Part shown: in pieces, positions 11,791 to 25,929 of the stretch
Layout of the letters: the number at the start of each line of letters is the position of its first letter
How positions within the stretch are numbered: the stretch's first letter is position 1
Origin: Ficedula albicollis
Taxonomy: Eukaryota; Chordata; Aves; Passeriformes; Muscicapidae
DNA length: 64,000 nt
NCBI RefSeq assembly: GCF_000247815.1
Contig: NW_004775928.1
Location: forward strand, 126,501 to 190,500
Reading direction: 5' to 3'
The notes under the pieces: model-generated
Told to the model about the DNA's origin: nothing
The model's database searches: none
Seen by the model: the letters and a program-made list of their open reading frames with translations, nothing else
Position numbers and translations under genes: made by a program

Positions 11791-13239
11791 CACCTCTCAG
11801 AAATACAGAACACAAAGGATTGGAATTCATTGGCTTTCACTGTACCACAGAACACACCAGCTACAAGACTGTATCTAGATTTTGTATCTTCCATTTGTTT
11901 TCTCAGGGTAGTGTTTACAGCTTTAAAAATCTATTAATTCTTTACGATTGGTGAACTCCCTCATTAAAAAGAAGCATGATATGGATTTTCCTTGAAGTAT
12001 TACCATACAGTGTTGTTTTCTGTGTTTTTTGACTGAGTCATGATAGATACGATTAGGTTCTACAAATAATGCAAAACTCAGTTACAATATATGAAGTAAT
12101 TGCTAGATTCTGTTTTATAAAACAGGTGATTATTCTCTGTCCTCTTTTTTTTTTTTTCTTTTTCTTTTTTTTTTTTTTTAATTTTTTTCCCCCAGTGGCT
12201 GCATTGCCTGCTATGGAAGAAAGCATCGGTTCTGTTTCCAGCCATGATGCCACCCAGGACAGGTCTTTTGGTTGAGCTGAGCATTGGTCTTGTTGAATCA
12301 TTCGGCTGTCTGTGAGTAAATAGATCCATGCACTACCCCTGGGAAAAGTAATTACTGCATGCAACGTGCACCTCTCATGGAAATAACAAAGTGCTTCACA
12401 GTAAGGAGCATGGAATCAGTCAAGTCAGGAATAGACATGAGCTTTGAAGATAGTATAAACTATGTTTTCTTGTTGACAAAATACTCAAAGGCTTTTGTTT
12501 ATGCTTCTATTCTAAACAAGGCTTCCCAGACATAAATCAATATGGCAGCATTTGATTCTCAAGAACTAACAAGAACTCAAACACTAAGTATAGTTTTCAG
12601 CACTTCATAACTACTCATTATGTTTATTTCCAAGTTTTCTTTGTTATTTGTTTCCTGTCTCCATTCAGAGCCAACACATTTTTGGCTTTCAATTTGAAGC
12701 GTGAAGCACTGCCAATCAGCAGGAAATATAATACAGATAAGATTCATATGAAGTCTTTTGAACTGCTAAAATCCCTGGATGGGAAATGGATGTTAAATTG
12801 TTTACATTTGGCACAAGAAGAAAAAGTTCCATTTTTAAATTCAAAGCCTCTCCACCTTTGTAAATGAAAACAAATCACATGGGTCATATAGAGTTCCGCT
12901 TCTGTAAAATCCATCATAAGTCTGATAAAAGCTTTTGTAAATCAGCAATTTTATCTGTAGCTTGCTTGAAAGTAATTTTACAGTTTAAAAGGAAATGGCC
13001 CTTTGCCCTGTGTCCTTTAGAAAAGTACTGTATCAGTAACATGTTCATGACAGAGTAAAAACACTGAAGTATTAAGAATGGTTTCATTGGTATTTTAATC
13101 TTTTTAAGGAGTTATGCTTTGGTTTTGCATAACTTTAAATTTTTCATATAAGTCCTGTATTTTTAATTTGTTGAGGATATATATCCAAAGCTTATTACTT
13201 CAGGATCTGTTTCTACTCTGCTTTGTTTCATTCGCAAAG
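11791..13239. other. Non-coding stretch with a poly-T tract
   Basis: A T-rich run interrupted by single C bases lies at 12145-12188 and is followed by CCCCCAG. It resembles a polypyrimidine tract before a splice acceptor, but the downstream frame (68 codons including the T run) has no recognisable similarity. It may equally be an old retrotransposon poly(A) tail on the minus strand. Confidence 0.5.
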
Positions 13240-13287
13240 AATCTTTGTGGAAGGCACCTCCCACCTCCAAATTCTATGGTTCTATAG
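13240..13287 (+). mobile_element. CR1 LINE tail fragment
   Basis: GGAAGGCACCTCCCACCTCC followed by AAATTCTATGGTTCTATAG matches the end of a CR1 3-prime UTR, whose last bases are tandem ATTCTATG-like octamers. Only the terminal ~45 bases survive. Confidence 0.6.
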
Positions 13288-15224
13288 ATTTGCAGGGTCC
13301 AAATAAGGGAAATAACCTGTCCCAGTTTTCTGAACATTGGAGCCAAAAGTCAATGTTCAAATTAGTGGTGTGCTTTTACATCAGCTCTTAAATGTGAGCA
13401 GAATTTAGCAGGCAGATTCTGGATGGCAGTAGATCTCAAAAATGAAGTTGGGAACAGCATCTCCTCTGGAAAATTTAAGCATTGCTAATGAGTACTAATC
13501 ACATGGCAAATCAGAGAGTGAGAAGCAGTCACAAAACTGCAGGCTGTTATGTGGAACCTCTTATATTTCAAAGCCAGCAGAAGCGATAAAAACTGACAAA
13601 GATGTTCAGGACAGGCTTGCCAACAAAAAAGCACTTCAGCAATTGAATATCCTCTCCTGTATCTGCAGGGAAGGAAGCTTGTTTGGAGGAGCAGCTTAAC
13701 CTTGAAACCTTGTGATATTTTTGAGGCTGGATGGAACATATTGTCAATGGTGGTTATGGTTGAATAGCCACAATTCTAATTCAGGGAGAAAAATCTCTTG
13801 AAATTATAATTAAGAGTTATGCAGTGGGCAGAAACATTATTTCAGGGATAGGACTTAAGCTAGTGCTTATGCTCTTGTCTTCTTTGGATCACTAAGGAAG
13901 GAATTTTCATATGAAACCTGCTTCTTTCTGATGTCTTTCCAAATCAGAGGTCATAGAGCTACAAACTTTGTTGAATACTAATGAATCCTAAACCATCCTG
14001 TCTGCATGTTCTCAAGGAGGTTGTAGCCAAATGGCTGGATATATATAAAATTAATATCTTTTCTTCCAAGGAGATTTTAGGCCAAATGTCTGAGCATTGA
14101 TAAATTTAATGCATGTGGATACTGTGAAAATTTTACTTATCTCAACTAGCATCTGCAACCTCATTTAATTTCATAACAGTTAGATGCTAACTGGGACAGA
14201 ATTTACTCCATTAAGGAATTTTGGAGAATGAAACAGAAATACTGGTATCATATGGATGAATTGATATTCTTTCAGATTATGATTTGACACTTAATAAAAA
14301 TAAAATATTTATTTCCAAAGTTTCTGAATAGTCATTATTTGGATTTTTGAAACAACTTTCAATTAACATTGTACATTGTTGGGAGGAAAGACTTGAAAGC
14401 AGAAGACTGGGGAGAAGAGGATGGATTTGCTCAAGTTACCTTGCTGGTGGGAATACCAAGGCCTGGAGAATATCAGTGTGGGAAACCATATATTAAATCA
14501 ACTGCTGTTTATCTCTTTGGAGAATTTCAGTGTAGAGATAACCTCGGTATTTATAGCGACTTGTAGGCCCTATCCCAGACATACTCCCAGCTGGGAGAGA
14601 GATCAAAGCAGAGACGGTGAAAAGCACAGGGAGATCCCAGCACGGTGCTGAAGGAGGCTGCTCAGGCCCCGGATGAACGGGCACAGCAGCAGCCCTGCCG
14701 CCCGCTGGGACTGGACTGAGCCTGGCCGTGCCTGTGCCCTCACTCTGTGTCTCTGCTGCCCAGCCTTGCTGCAGGATCCTCCACTTAGCAAGGTAATCCA
14801 GAAAATTTAGTCTCCGTGTTTCAGCTGTGGTTTTTTTGGTTGCTCTCAGTCACCTGCCTGTGATGATTCACATTTAGGTGTTTGTGTAACCTTGTCCATC
14901 TCTAATCTTGTCTTTAACTTTTGGAGGGCTTTAACTTTTGTAATTGTGTATGCAGAACTAGGAGATTAATCACAATTTTAATTCTTCGCAGTTGCTCTTG
15001 ATGTGCCTGTAGCTTTCAAGGAAAACTTCCTAAAGGAAGGCTAGGGAAAATATGAGAAAACTAGGGAATGGGGCAGGGCACTTGATGAAGACACACAGAA
15101 AAATCTAAGGTACTCAATGCTTCTTTTATTTAATTAATCCCTGCTAACACATGCCTTAGGGAAGACAGAGGTCTGAGACCAAAGGGGAAGTCTGGAACAA
15201 GAAAGACAGTGTCAGCCTAGAGAG
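13288..15224. other. Non-coding stretch with a GC-rich island at about 14,560-14,800
   Basis: The flanks are AT-rich. The island at 14,565-14,790 is clearly richer in G and C, with CAGCAGCAGCC and CCGCCCGCTGGG motifs. Its end resembles an acceptor (TTGCTGCAG), a short segment, then AAG|GTAATC. No reading frame through it resembles a known protein. It may be a degraded LTR, a regulatory element or an unrecognised exon. Confidence 0.4.
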
Positions 15225-16240
15225 AGCACATGAAAATGTGGATGTAAGTCTGCAGGGCCTGATGGGGTGCACAGAAAAATTCTGATAAAGCATACTAATG
15301 CCATTGCAAGGGCAATTTTGATTCTCTTTAAAATGCTGTGGCAATTGGGAGAGGTTTTTGCAACCTAAAAAATAAAAAAATGTCATTCTAATCTTAAGCT
15401 GCATGTTACTTAGCATCATTTTACAGCCTCATATGGTGATAGAGAATATATTCATGAAAGACATTTCCAGAAATACAAAGGACAGAAAAAGTGATTAGCA
15501 GTACCAGCATATATTTATGAAAAGGAAGATACTCTTAACAAATCTGATAGACTTCATGAGAAGAAAAAAGTTGATCTTGTTTTCCTTGACTATACTAAGG
15601 TCTTTGACACCCTCATAGAAAAGCCAACAAGGTATAGCTTAGATATAGTCAAGCAGATAGGTTGAAAACTGGCTCAGTGGCTGAGAGTGTTGTGATGAGA
15701 GGCACAAAGACCCGTTGGAAGCTGTCCCTCAGAGGACTGTACCTAAGCCACTGCTGCAACATCCTCATTAATGAACTCTGCACTGAGACGGAGTGTGCCC
15801 TCAGCAAGCTTGCAGACAATATAATACTGTGAGGAGTGTCTGATATGCCAGAGGTTGTGCTGCCATCCAGAGGGACCTTGACATGATGGAGAACTGAGCA
15901 AAAAAATAATCTTGTGTGGGTCTACAAGTGAAAATATTAAATCCTGCCTCTGAGCAGGAACAGTCTTAGGCACCCGTACATGCCCCCCATGACACCTGGC
16001 AGCAGTTGCAGAGCAGCAATGCTGAAAAAGACCTGGTGTTTCCAAGAAAAAAAAGCTGATCATTAGTTGAGGGTAATACACCCTCTAATCAAAAATTACC
16101 AACAACATCCTGAGTTGCATTAGGCATAGCAGTACCAGCAGGTTGAAGAAAGTGATTGCTTTCCTGTACTTAGTACTGGTTAGGCTGCATCTGGAATTCT
16201 GGGTTCAACACTGGGTGTCCCAGAGTTGAATAACGAAGGA
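15225..16240 (+). mobile_element. CR1 LINE ORF2 fragment, heavily decayed
   Basis: Conceptual translation in shifting frames shows the order expected of a CR1 reverse transcriptase: GPDGVHRKIL at about 15,258, ILFKMLWQLGEVFAT, then DLVFLDYTKVFDTL at about 15,573 and ALSKLADN at about 15,800. The last of these stands just before the position of the catalytic YADD-like motif. The 3-prime part (LEKDLVFP-like and RLHLEFWVQHWVSQS-like readings to about 16,230) matches the thumb and C-terminal region. Many stops and frameshifts mean it encodes nothing. The 3-prime tail is absent. Confidence 0.75.
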
Positions 16241-18779
16241 AATATAGCAGTGAATTTAGAAGAAATGCTTGATATTCCGTAATACCTTTCTTCTTTTCAT
16301 GATAGTTTCCTATTTCAAACTGGAATCTTGTAATTTAGAATATTTTCACGTGCCTCTTTAAGAGGTTTGGAAGATATATGAACATGACGTGTGCCTTTCC
16401 TTCTCTAAAAAAATTAATTCCATTTTTGTATAAATAAGTAATTCACTAGTTCACTTTTTCTTTATTTCTCTCTCTCTCTTCCTACTTAAGTGCTTGCTTA
16501 TGAGGCAGGGTGGCATATGTTCAGTAGAGATTGGTACCTGGTATCAAAATGCCAAGAAAAAAAGCTCTGGGAGATTACTCAGTAGGAAATACTTTACACT
16601 GAATAGCATTGATTGGAGGTGCTTTTGAAAGAAACGTCACGTTTATAACTCATCACAGTGAGACCTAAGTCTCCTGATTATTTCCTTGCTTGTTTGGCTA
16701 ACTGCAATGGTTTCAAAAAGTTTTATGTCTTTAGACACCTCTGTGCTGTGAAGTCAGGAGCAGCTGTGAAAGGAAGTGTTGTGTAACTCTGAGAATTCAG
16801 AATGTAACAATGAACACATTTGTCTGCAAGCTACGAACAGGAGAATGTCTGTGTGGTTGTCCAGTGCTGTGTGCTGTGATATTTGACCTTGGAGCTCAGG
16901 CACTGGAAACCTTCTTAATGTGGTTATTCACATCAATGAGTTTGCTCATTGTGAAGCAGGTTGAATAGCTCTGTTTCAGGTCTTTGCTTTGATCACAAGG
17001 ATGTTTTTATGTATCTTTTTTTTGTTGTTATTGGTAATTCTAATACTCTTGGTCCCATCCTGCACCTTGTGGTCATTATTATCAAGGGAAAGTTGTTACG
17101 GATTTGTGTACAGGCTTCTACACTGCTGAACTTGAGGAATGAGGGAAGAAGGGAAGCTATGTCCTTTATCTACTTTATTTTTTTTTTCCAGTTCCAGCCA
17201 GCAATAACCACTGCAAGAACAGGCAAAAGTATAATCTGTCTGAAACTACTCAAACATCTGGAAGAATGGGAAAAAAGTTAAAAGACAGAGAATCTCAAAT
17301 GAAGTTTAATTCATTTAGCAGTACTTTAATGAGAATGTGGGCATAAGCATTTGCTTTCAGGAAAGCTGCTTGGAGTATTTAATATAGACTTCATGAGGTA
17401 ATTTCCTTTTCAAAGGACAATAAGCACAATAAAAACTTGCGGAAAATAGTCCTTTTTTGCTCAAAAGCGTCAACTTGCTTTGGAATTTGAGCTTTTTTTT
17501 TCATGGAGCCCAGATTTCAGTTATGATACTTGTTAATCTAACCAATAATAAGTGCAATTAAGTAAAAGTTACATAACCTGGTAGGTCTGACAATTTTGGC
17601 TGACTACTTTGAAAATGAAATTATGTTGGTGATAGCTGCAGCATTTCCCAAAACAAATGCAGTTATGGTACTGATCTTATCACGTGTCAGAGTTTTCAAA
17701 GGTTTTGCACGTCCTTACAGATTAGGTTTTGCTTTCTCTCTTCAGCCAACGCTATGGCTGAGCACCTTCATAAGACACAAAGGCGGGATCTCTATGGCAG
17801 GTTCTGCTTTACAATAGTTACATCTTGCTGGCTTGACTTTCTGAAGTAGCTTGTAGGGTCACAAAGACTAAGGAAGACCATAGTGTCGCTTTTGTCACAA
17901 GGAGTGCATCATTTGAAGTGCATACACAGAAAAGATTCTAGAGAGGGGAACCCCAGTGCTCTGTCAGGTCACATCATGGTGGGATGGCCACTTTGCATGT
18001 TACATTTAATTTTTCCTGTTTGCCAATGATAATGATCAGGAAACACCTTTGTGTCATCAATGCCTGAGACTGCTACAAAATGAGGTGAAGTGGATGGTCA
18101 GGAGACCAACCATCCTCTCAGTTGTGAAGGAGGACAGAGACACAGAAATTTTTTGTAACATAGGAAACTTTTCCCTTTGACTCCAAAGCTGGCTCTGTGG
18201 AATAAGCAATATTGATATTCAAATAATTCAGAAAAGGATCTTTTCTACTCTTTTACATATGCTGCTCACTCCCTTTACCAAAACATGATTGAGACAAATG
18301 AAAAGGAAAAAAACCCCTAGACCAAAATAATGCAACCCTGTGGTGCTAGAGGTAACCCCCTGAGGTTTGATAAAAATTATTTTTTAGTATTCATCAGGGA
18401 GTGTTTTGGCAGTAGCTCTCATTGTAGGTTATTTCTAAAAAGTCTCTGATTAAGGCGGTGAGGAAAATTTTTCTAGGTTATTATGCTGTTTAGCAATCTC
18501 CCAATGCAATTTGCTCTTTCACTGGGAAACTGTTAGAGATCCAGGTCCTTAAACAGTTGAAAATGACTATGATATCATGAGGACAGTTTAAGAATTTTTT
18601 TTACAGTAATGTGAATCATATATAATTTAAATCAGAGGTTCCTGGTTAGGAAAGCAAGAAGACAGCCATAAAATTCAGCAGTTATATATTATCTGATTTA
18701 TGCTTTCTAAATGTAAAAATTGTTCCAGATCTAAATTAAGGAAATTTTTACAAACAATTTAATTTTATCTCAAGATGTT
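16241..18779. other. Non-coding stretch, nothing recognised
   Basis: AT-rich. A 106-codon frame at 16961-17281 follows no exon-like pattern, and a TTTTTTTTTTCCAG acceptor-like string at about 17,178-17,192 lies inside it. No family could be assigned. Confidence 0.55.
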
Positions 18780-19150
18780 CCACATCATGTTGACTTTTCA
18801 TAATCACTGGTTTTTCTGTTCAATTCCTCTCAGAGTTAGAAAATTATGCCTTATTTCAAAGTTGGATTTATCTAATTTCACTACCCAGCTGTTGATTCTT
18901 ATTACACCCTAGGCAGAAAGGCTAAAAAGCTTTCCAGCACCAATTATCTTTTCCTTCTGTGATTTATCTTATACACAGTCATCAAGACACCACTCAGCCT
19001 GTATTCTGAGAGATGAATAAATTGAGATCTTCTAAGCCTCATATCAAAAAACGTACTTCTTCAATCATTCTTCAAATTTACTAACATTTTTCCTGTCTTT
19101 TTGGTAGTGTGAACAGGACAACAAATTGCACCAACTCTAGAGCTTGGTCA
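18780..19150 (-). mobile_element. Possible ancient CR1/L3-type LINE 3-prime remnant
   Basis: The plus strand has the order of short motifs seen in antisense copies of old CR1/L3 elements: AGAAAATTATGCCTTATTTC, GAGATCTTCTAAGCCTCAT, then TGTGAACAGGACAACAAATTG near the end. The match is weak and rests on motif order, so a profile search could overturn it. Confidence 0.35.
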
Positions 19151-20389
19151 CGAATAATGCAGCTGAAGCTATAGTTAACTCTATGTATTTAAAAATTACT
19201 CATTGGAACAGTGAAGTCATAGTATTTGCTAAGGAAAGGTAAGGGAGTGGTACAATTAAATTTGTTGGTGAACTTGCAGCAGGATGGTCTCTATCTGAGT
19301 TATTCATAATGTGTTTGCAACTTTATTTGTGCACCAAGAACCAAACACCTAAACTTTGGATAGGGATTTTGTTTTCTAAAAAATTTGCAACAGAGTGAAT
19401 AATTCCTTGGAGAAACAAATTGTTTTTCTCCCTTTCATATCTACAGAACATGTGAAAAACGCAGACATCTTAAGTGTTACCTAAGCTGTATTCAATAGCA
19501 CTTACTTTATGGATCTTTGGCCTTCAAGAACCAATAGTGTTCTCACAAGTCAGATATTAGGGAAGATGAAACTCTTAGGGATGTGTTGCAGTGAGTGGAG
19601 AGGATCTGTGGCATATGAACTAACTTTCTGCACCCCCACAGACGTAACAGGAATGTCTCTTTAGTCTGTGCTGAGAGTAAATCACTGGTGGCACCTCTTT
19701 CCAGCTGTGGCCTTGGCCCAGGGCACAGCTGTTGCTGTTAGGAGTAGGACAAGTGACTGCTTGAACTGTGGCATGACCTCTGGTGGCTCAAGTAATGGCA
19801 GGAGTCCATTTGATTAAGGAAGAGTGGCAGGTTATAGGATATATCCCTGGATTGTCCATTGAGGGATATCAGAAACTAAGAGGCTGTTAGTGTTCAGTGC
19901 TGGGTTGAGGATTTTGCTGCTGTAATGGTGGAGAGTGCAAGGAAATCTGTTTACAGCTCTTCAAGAGCTTTTGTTAGTGGACTTATTTCCAGATATTTAC
20001 AAGTAGGACTAGTATTTCACATGCCTGAAACTTTAAGTTTTCCCTTGCCATCTAGCCCAGAAATGCTATTATAAAGAAGTGAAACGCAGAGCACTGTGGT
20101 TATTAAAGGTTAATCAAGTTGTTATGTAAATAATACCCTGGCATATCTTTGTATACTTAACATATTACAAAATACATTAAGTACACCAACCAAGTAATGT
20201 ATATAGAAAGAACACCTGCTGATGTGCTTGACTGGTTGCTTAATATTGATAAGTGTGTTGCAACATGGTCACCATGTCAATACAACATCATTTAAATTCA
20301 TGCTTTTATGATGGGGTAAGAGAACAATAAAGCAGAAATTGCTTATACCCTGAGTATTAGATACATTTGAGCAGATTTTATAGCTATTC
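19151..20389. other. Non-coding stretch, nothing recognised
   Basis: A moderately GC-richer patch lies at about 19,560-19,960. No frame or repeat family could be assigned. Confidence 0.55.
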
Positions 20390-20446
20390 ATTTTTCATTA
20401 TTCATTCATTTCATTATTCATTATTCATTATTCATTATTCATTCAA
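20390..20446 (+). repeat. (ATTCATT)-type microsatellite
   Basis: Interspersed ATTCATT and ATTATTC units run for about 57 bases, with one interruption near 20,408. Confidence 0.85.
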
Positions 20447-22029
20447 ATTCATAAGCATTTCAAAATTAGAATTTTAGATGTAAATTATTTTCAACTCAGT
20501 TTTCTGTGTGCTGGAAACAGGCATAGTAAAGAATCCAAACCTGTCACCAGTGGCTTATTGTATAGCAGTTCTTTTCCCCCTTTTCTCTTAAAAAAATAAG
20601 AATACAAATGGACATACATACAATCCTATTTTATGTTACTTTATATGTAAACCTCTTAACGTGTTGGAGGAAAATCAAAAAGATTAAGGAGTATTAGAGG
20701 TCAGTAGTATTTAACACATTCAAAATTAGTTTGATCCTGTGAAAAAATATTGATGACAAGCATCAAATCAACTTAGGCATTCTTTTGATGTTGAAGCCTC
20801 CTTATGGGGTTTTAGGATAAAGGCAAATTCACTGGTTTCTATCTTTAGTGTAATCCTGAGCTAGTCATACTTGAATTTGTGTGTTACATGAAAATGTAAT
20901 CATGAATTTAAAGCAAGAGCCTTACTCTGAAAGTAGCAGGTATTGAAGTAAAGTATGCTGAATGAATATTTCATGGTTGAGATGCAAATCACATTTCATT
21001 TAGATGAGAAATTAGTTTCTGAGAATTGGGTACATGGGGTGAACTGTAAGGAAATTAGGATTCATTGAAACACAGAGAGCAGACTGACTGTACAGTCTCT
21101 ATGGGAAATAAGGTTCACGATTATTCTAGGCCACTGGAACTGTTTTACCCTTAAGGAATTATAGCTGATAGAATAGGGAGAATTAAGACTACACAATGTT
21201 TCTGTCTTGATATTTTGAGAAATAAACTATCAATTAGAAGTTCAAGTATGGAAATAGTTTTTGGAACATGAAAGTATGGTTGCAAGTTCACTCTTTCCTA
21301 GTTCCTAAAACTGCCATAGGCTACTAATTCTTGTCCACATTATGGTGAATTTAGTAACAAAGTACACCTGCATGTCTCTTGTGTAAAGCAAGTCTTAATA
21401 ATCTTCTCTTTGTGCATTTAGCACTGTTTCTTGGTAGCCTCTTCTTCTTCCTTGTCCTCTTCCTCTCTTTAAACATTTTCAATAAGATGATAAGAACGAG
21501 GTGTTTCACAAGGAAGGAATGGCAATTAAAAATATAATTTGACTTTATATTTAAACTCAGCCTAGATGTTCTGCTGTATGCCTGTGTTAATTTTAACATA
21601 AAAGGCTGAGGTTAATGAGACATATACTCCATCACAGCTGTTTCAGACAGGTCTAGAATAGAATCTACACCAAGCCAGATATAGCAGACTTTTGGGAGAA
21701 GGAATGTAAATATGAAAAGCATGACAGAATATATATGTAGTGTAGCAGCATCATCCTCTTTTATCCATGTGGTCCTACCTTTCAGAAATAATGCTTTTCT
21801 GTTGCTTCAATGTCTAGTCCTGTCTCTATCTTTGCATTTCTAAGTTTCGGGCACTGTATTTGGGAGGCTTTTGTGTGACATGACTGTATAGTAATTCAGA
21901 TCACTTGGCAATACATTTAATGTCAAGTGATAATGTAGATATAGTGTCTTTATCAGTTTGAGGTCAGTTATTTTGATAAATAGATGTAGTAATTTTACTT
22001 AAGTCTTCTGTTACAAAATGAATGTTCTT
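20447..22029. other. Non-coding stretch, nothing recognised
   Basis: AT-rich single-copy-looking sequence with no recognisable gene or repeat. Confidence 0.6.
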
Positions 22030-22149
22030 AGTATTTTGAAAGTAAATTAATTGGTTGCAGTTCTTTTCAGATTTTCTTTATTTCTGTTTAGTTTTTTGAA
22101 AGTAAATTAATTGCTTGCAGTTCTTTTCAGATTTTCTTTATTTCTGTTT
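22030..22149 (+). repeat. 60-bp tandem duplication
   Basis: Copies 22030-22089 and 22090-22149 share TTTGAAAGTAAATTAATTG and CAGTTCTTTTCAGATTTTC with about two substitutions. Confidence 0.9.
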
Positions 22150-25100
22150 GAGCATGCTTAAAAATCAGAACGCTAGTCTGACAAATTTCTAACCCTCCAA
22201 TCTCCCTGCAACTGGAGCTGCCAGTAGGAATCAACATACTAAGTACAGTGCTGCATCTTTTAAGAGTTAAGTACATAAACTCATACTTTTTCAGACTTCA
22301 GTCCATGTAGTGACTGTAAGAATGATGGGGAGAGTGTCATTTTTAAAAAAATCAACATTAAATAAAACATCTCTATTACTCCAAGTCATAGATCTAGTTC
22401 AAAGTGTCTTTTTGTATGACCATTAGAATTTCTGTCTCTTTATTGCTAAGCAGCTTTTCATGAACTTTCAATTTTGTAATTTACTATAACTATGAAGAGA
22501 GGAAATTAAAATTAGGAAATACTCATGAGGCAAAATGAATAATTCTCCCATTCTACCTTCCTTCAAATTTAAGGACACTGTAATTTATTCTTACCCAACA
22601 CTTAGCAAAAAGCTGCTCCTATTTAATCTTTGTAATCCTGGCTTTGAAGATGCTGCTGCTTTGTAATTTTCTTTACGAGTAGCAATCACAGCAGTGGTTT
22701 TGATTAAATGATTACCCATAGGCCTGCTCTTAAATGAAATGACAGATGTACTCTGCTAAGATATAAGTAAATGCTGTGAACTAAGTAACTTTCTACAGAG
22801 TGAGCAAATTCAAAATATCATTATGTATTATTATTGGGAATTACTTGCAACACAAAGCATAATATGTTACTTTATTTGACTAGTTTTCTTTGCATGGAGG
22901 AGCAGGAGGAAACCCTAGCTTTACAGAGGTCAGCCTTCCACAGCACTTGTTGCAGGTGTGTCTGCATAGATGTAAAGTGAGTGGCTGTGTCAACGAGTGC
23001 TACCTCAATAAAGGACTGAAGAGTCTGAACATCTTTTTGCTTTTCTCTGTTGTGCTTTGAAGTGTTCATTTCCTCTGTGACAGATTTTCCAGAGCTATGT
23101 GAATCATGTCAAATCTTCTTCCACTATGAGGCTGACAGTTTTCTGAAAGGAAATTCTACAAAATATCAGCATGGGAATATTCAACATTGTGTTCTCTCTT
23201 AGGTTTTCTCCACTTATTTGCAAGCACTTTTGTGTGCTGAAATATTATTGTCAGTGGCATCCACAATAATAGTGCCATAAAATGAAACATTTGCAACTTC
23301 AGGAAAATTAGTGAAGAGTCTCACTGAGTTTTTCCTATGTAACTGTTGTGCAACTTTGAAATTATTCTCTATTTTTCTTGACTTCCCAAAGCAACTTTTT
23401 TCTTCTTTCATGTTAAAAAACAAGCCTGTATTTGAGTATGATTGTTGTTGTTTACAGGTTACACTCATTGGAAAGGAACAAAGTAAATGGTTTCCCTCAT
23501 CAGTATCTGACACCCAGCGGTACTGACAGAACTAACTTTTCCTGGTATTGTGCTGGATAGGAGCTCTTCAGTTTCATTAAAATGTGCAATTAGCCAGGAG
23601 TCCAGAGCTTGGATCTGGAATTATGCAGGTATTATTTGGCTAGAGAAAAACATAAACCAGTTCCTCAAATAGTAATTTTTTATCAGTTTCATGGAAAAGG
23701 TATTTTCTTGTCTGGTAATGCCATATAAGAATAGAAATGTGCAAAATGCACTCTCCCTCATGGCCTTTGCTACTGTGCCTTTACTTCTTTGCTCCTTACT
23801 GTTGTGTAGAAATCTATCAGCCTTTCATACGAGTGTAACTTCTGGAAGTGGGTCAAAGCAAAAGAAACTGAAAGAAAGGCATTGGTAAGGAAAGGCCAAT
23901 GGAGGGAAGGATAGCAAGAAGCTGAGAGACAACTTCCTTCACTGAAAAACCTTCAGACTAAACAAAATCCAAAACAAACTAGAAAGGAAAAAATATTAGA
24001 GGAAAACAGAAGTCACTCAAATACACCTGATATTTCATCATGGTCAATATTAATATCAATAATAGGTCTCAGTTGTGCTGTGTACTTTCTGTAGAGATGC
24101 TATGCAGTCATTTCTGCAGACTGGTCTCCAACTTGCTCTTGCTGACCAGATTCCCAATTGTCCTTTACTCTTTCCATCCATTTCTCATGAAACAGAGAGA
24201 ACTCCTAATTTCACCGATGATTTGCTTCAGAAAAGCTGTACTGTTTGAAAATTTGTCAGTTTTGAGAACAGTGAAGTCACTCCTTCTCCTTAATGTATCA
24301 GTATGGTCTAGATTAGTTTAAATACTTAGAGTAATTGCATTTTTAAAACCTGGATCATTCTGACAGGGATGCTCTAAAGACAAGTTTTTATATGTGATTA
24401 TCCAACACATATCAGGAAAGAGCACCCTTCACATGTGGTTATAAGCAGTGACCTTTAACCAAGTTTAGTGGCAATAAAAACAACATTTTAAAAGTAGCTT
24501 AGGTTTAACACATTAGTATTTTGCTGGAAATTTGCAAGCCTAATGTAAATTATGTAAAGTCCCACATATTTTTGAAAATACTGGCTTTTGAAAGCAAGCA
24601 CTTTAGGTCACTTTAGTACATGTAGCATAGTGTGAAGACATGGTGGTGTCTTTAAGTAACAGTGGGACATGCTTGATGGTTAAGTCTTGTTGACAGCTAA
24701 GTCTTTTCACAAAATCAAAAAATTGCCTAAATTGCTTCTTTTTTTTTCTTTTTTTTCTATCAAGAGTGCAAATTAGTTAAATGCCTCTTGCAATCTCTCC
24801 TTGCTACAGAAACAAATTAGGGGGAGCTGCTGCTTCTCCTCAAAAAGTCTTTTTACATAGAAGTTAACACAATTAAGTGAGCATACTATTTTGCACAAGA
24901 GAGAAAGAAACAAGGAACAGAAGAATCTTTCTCAGTATTTCATGCACCTGACAGATAAATCTGATTCAGGCCTCATATATAACCTTGTCTACAGGCAAGT
25001 ATGTCTCAACATGGAGAGCTGCCTGTTAGCCTTAGTAGGTTGGTCTCAGTGTGGGGGATAATAAAAAAGCACCAAAATGTGATAGAGTCTTCAATATGTC

Positions 25101-25929
25101 TGACTTGGTTAAAACTTTTGGAACGTCATTTTAATTAGAGAGAGTTGCAAATTTTACTTTTTTTGCTAATCAATTACTGTTCATCTGCATGCCAACTGAG
25201 GATTTTCCCAACCTCTTTATAATCAGTTTAAAACCTTGGTATTTTGAATACTGACTAACAACTTCATAACACAATTGCTTTGCAGGTGTGATGGATTCAA
25301 ATGTGGTTCTACATGACCAGTAAGGTTTCTTCAATATTATATGGCATTCATTGTACTGTAAATATTTGCACAATGTATAGATTCCTTATTCTACTGTTTC
25401 TCAAATTCTTGGCTTTGAAAAGCCAGTGAATTTGCTTTATGAAAATAAAAGTATGCATGTTGATCTGTGACATGTCAATGTGGTAAGAGAATATGGGTAA
25501 CATGATGAAGTTTATTTTCCTTTTAAACATACAATCAGTGATTTAAACCACTTGAAAGGTGCCTAACTATCTGTTTCTAGACTAATCTCTCTATCCCACT
25601 CCTTATCCTTATAAACGAAGTCATAAGACTGGCAAATGCTTCTTCTGATGCAAGTGTTTAAGAATACACACATAACCACAGCTTCTTGTAAATGATATGT
25701 GACAAACATCATTATTTGAGCATGGAAATAGCTCAAATAATTCAAGAACAACACTGAAATACCAAAAATACCAAAGCAGATTATTCTTGATGTCCCATGT
25801 GGTTTCCAGCATTCTTCTTATATTGTGCTCAGATTCAGCAGTCACAACTTCAGCTCAAGCCTGTTTAAGGCTCTTACGTTGGCACCAGTGGTCATTCATT
25901 CTAGTGATTTGTGGGGAAATCATGGTTGT
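22150..25929. other. Non-coding stretch, no gene recognised
   Basis: AT-rich, with T runs at about 24,739-24,757. Open frames of up to 99 codons occur on both strands without any recognisable domain, signal peptide or splice structure. Confidence 0.55.

Noticed and set aside
12145..12275. Polypyrimidine tract followed by CAG, resembling a splice acceptor
   Set aside because: The downstream frame is short with no recognisable similarity, and the T run may be an old retroposed poly(A) tail in antisense.
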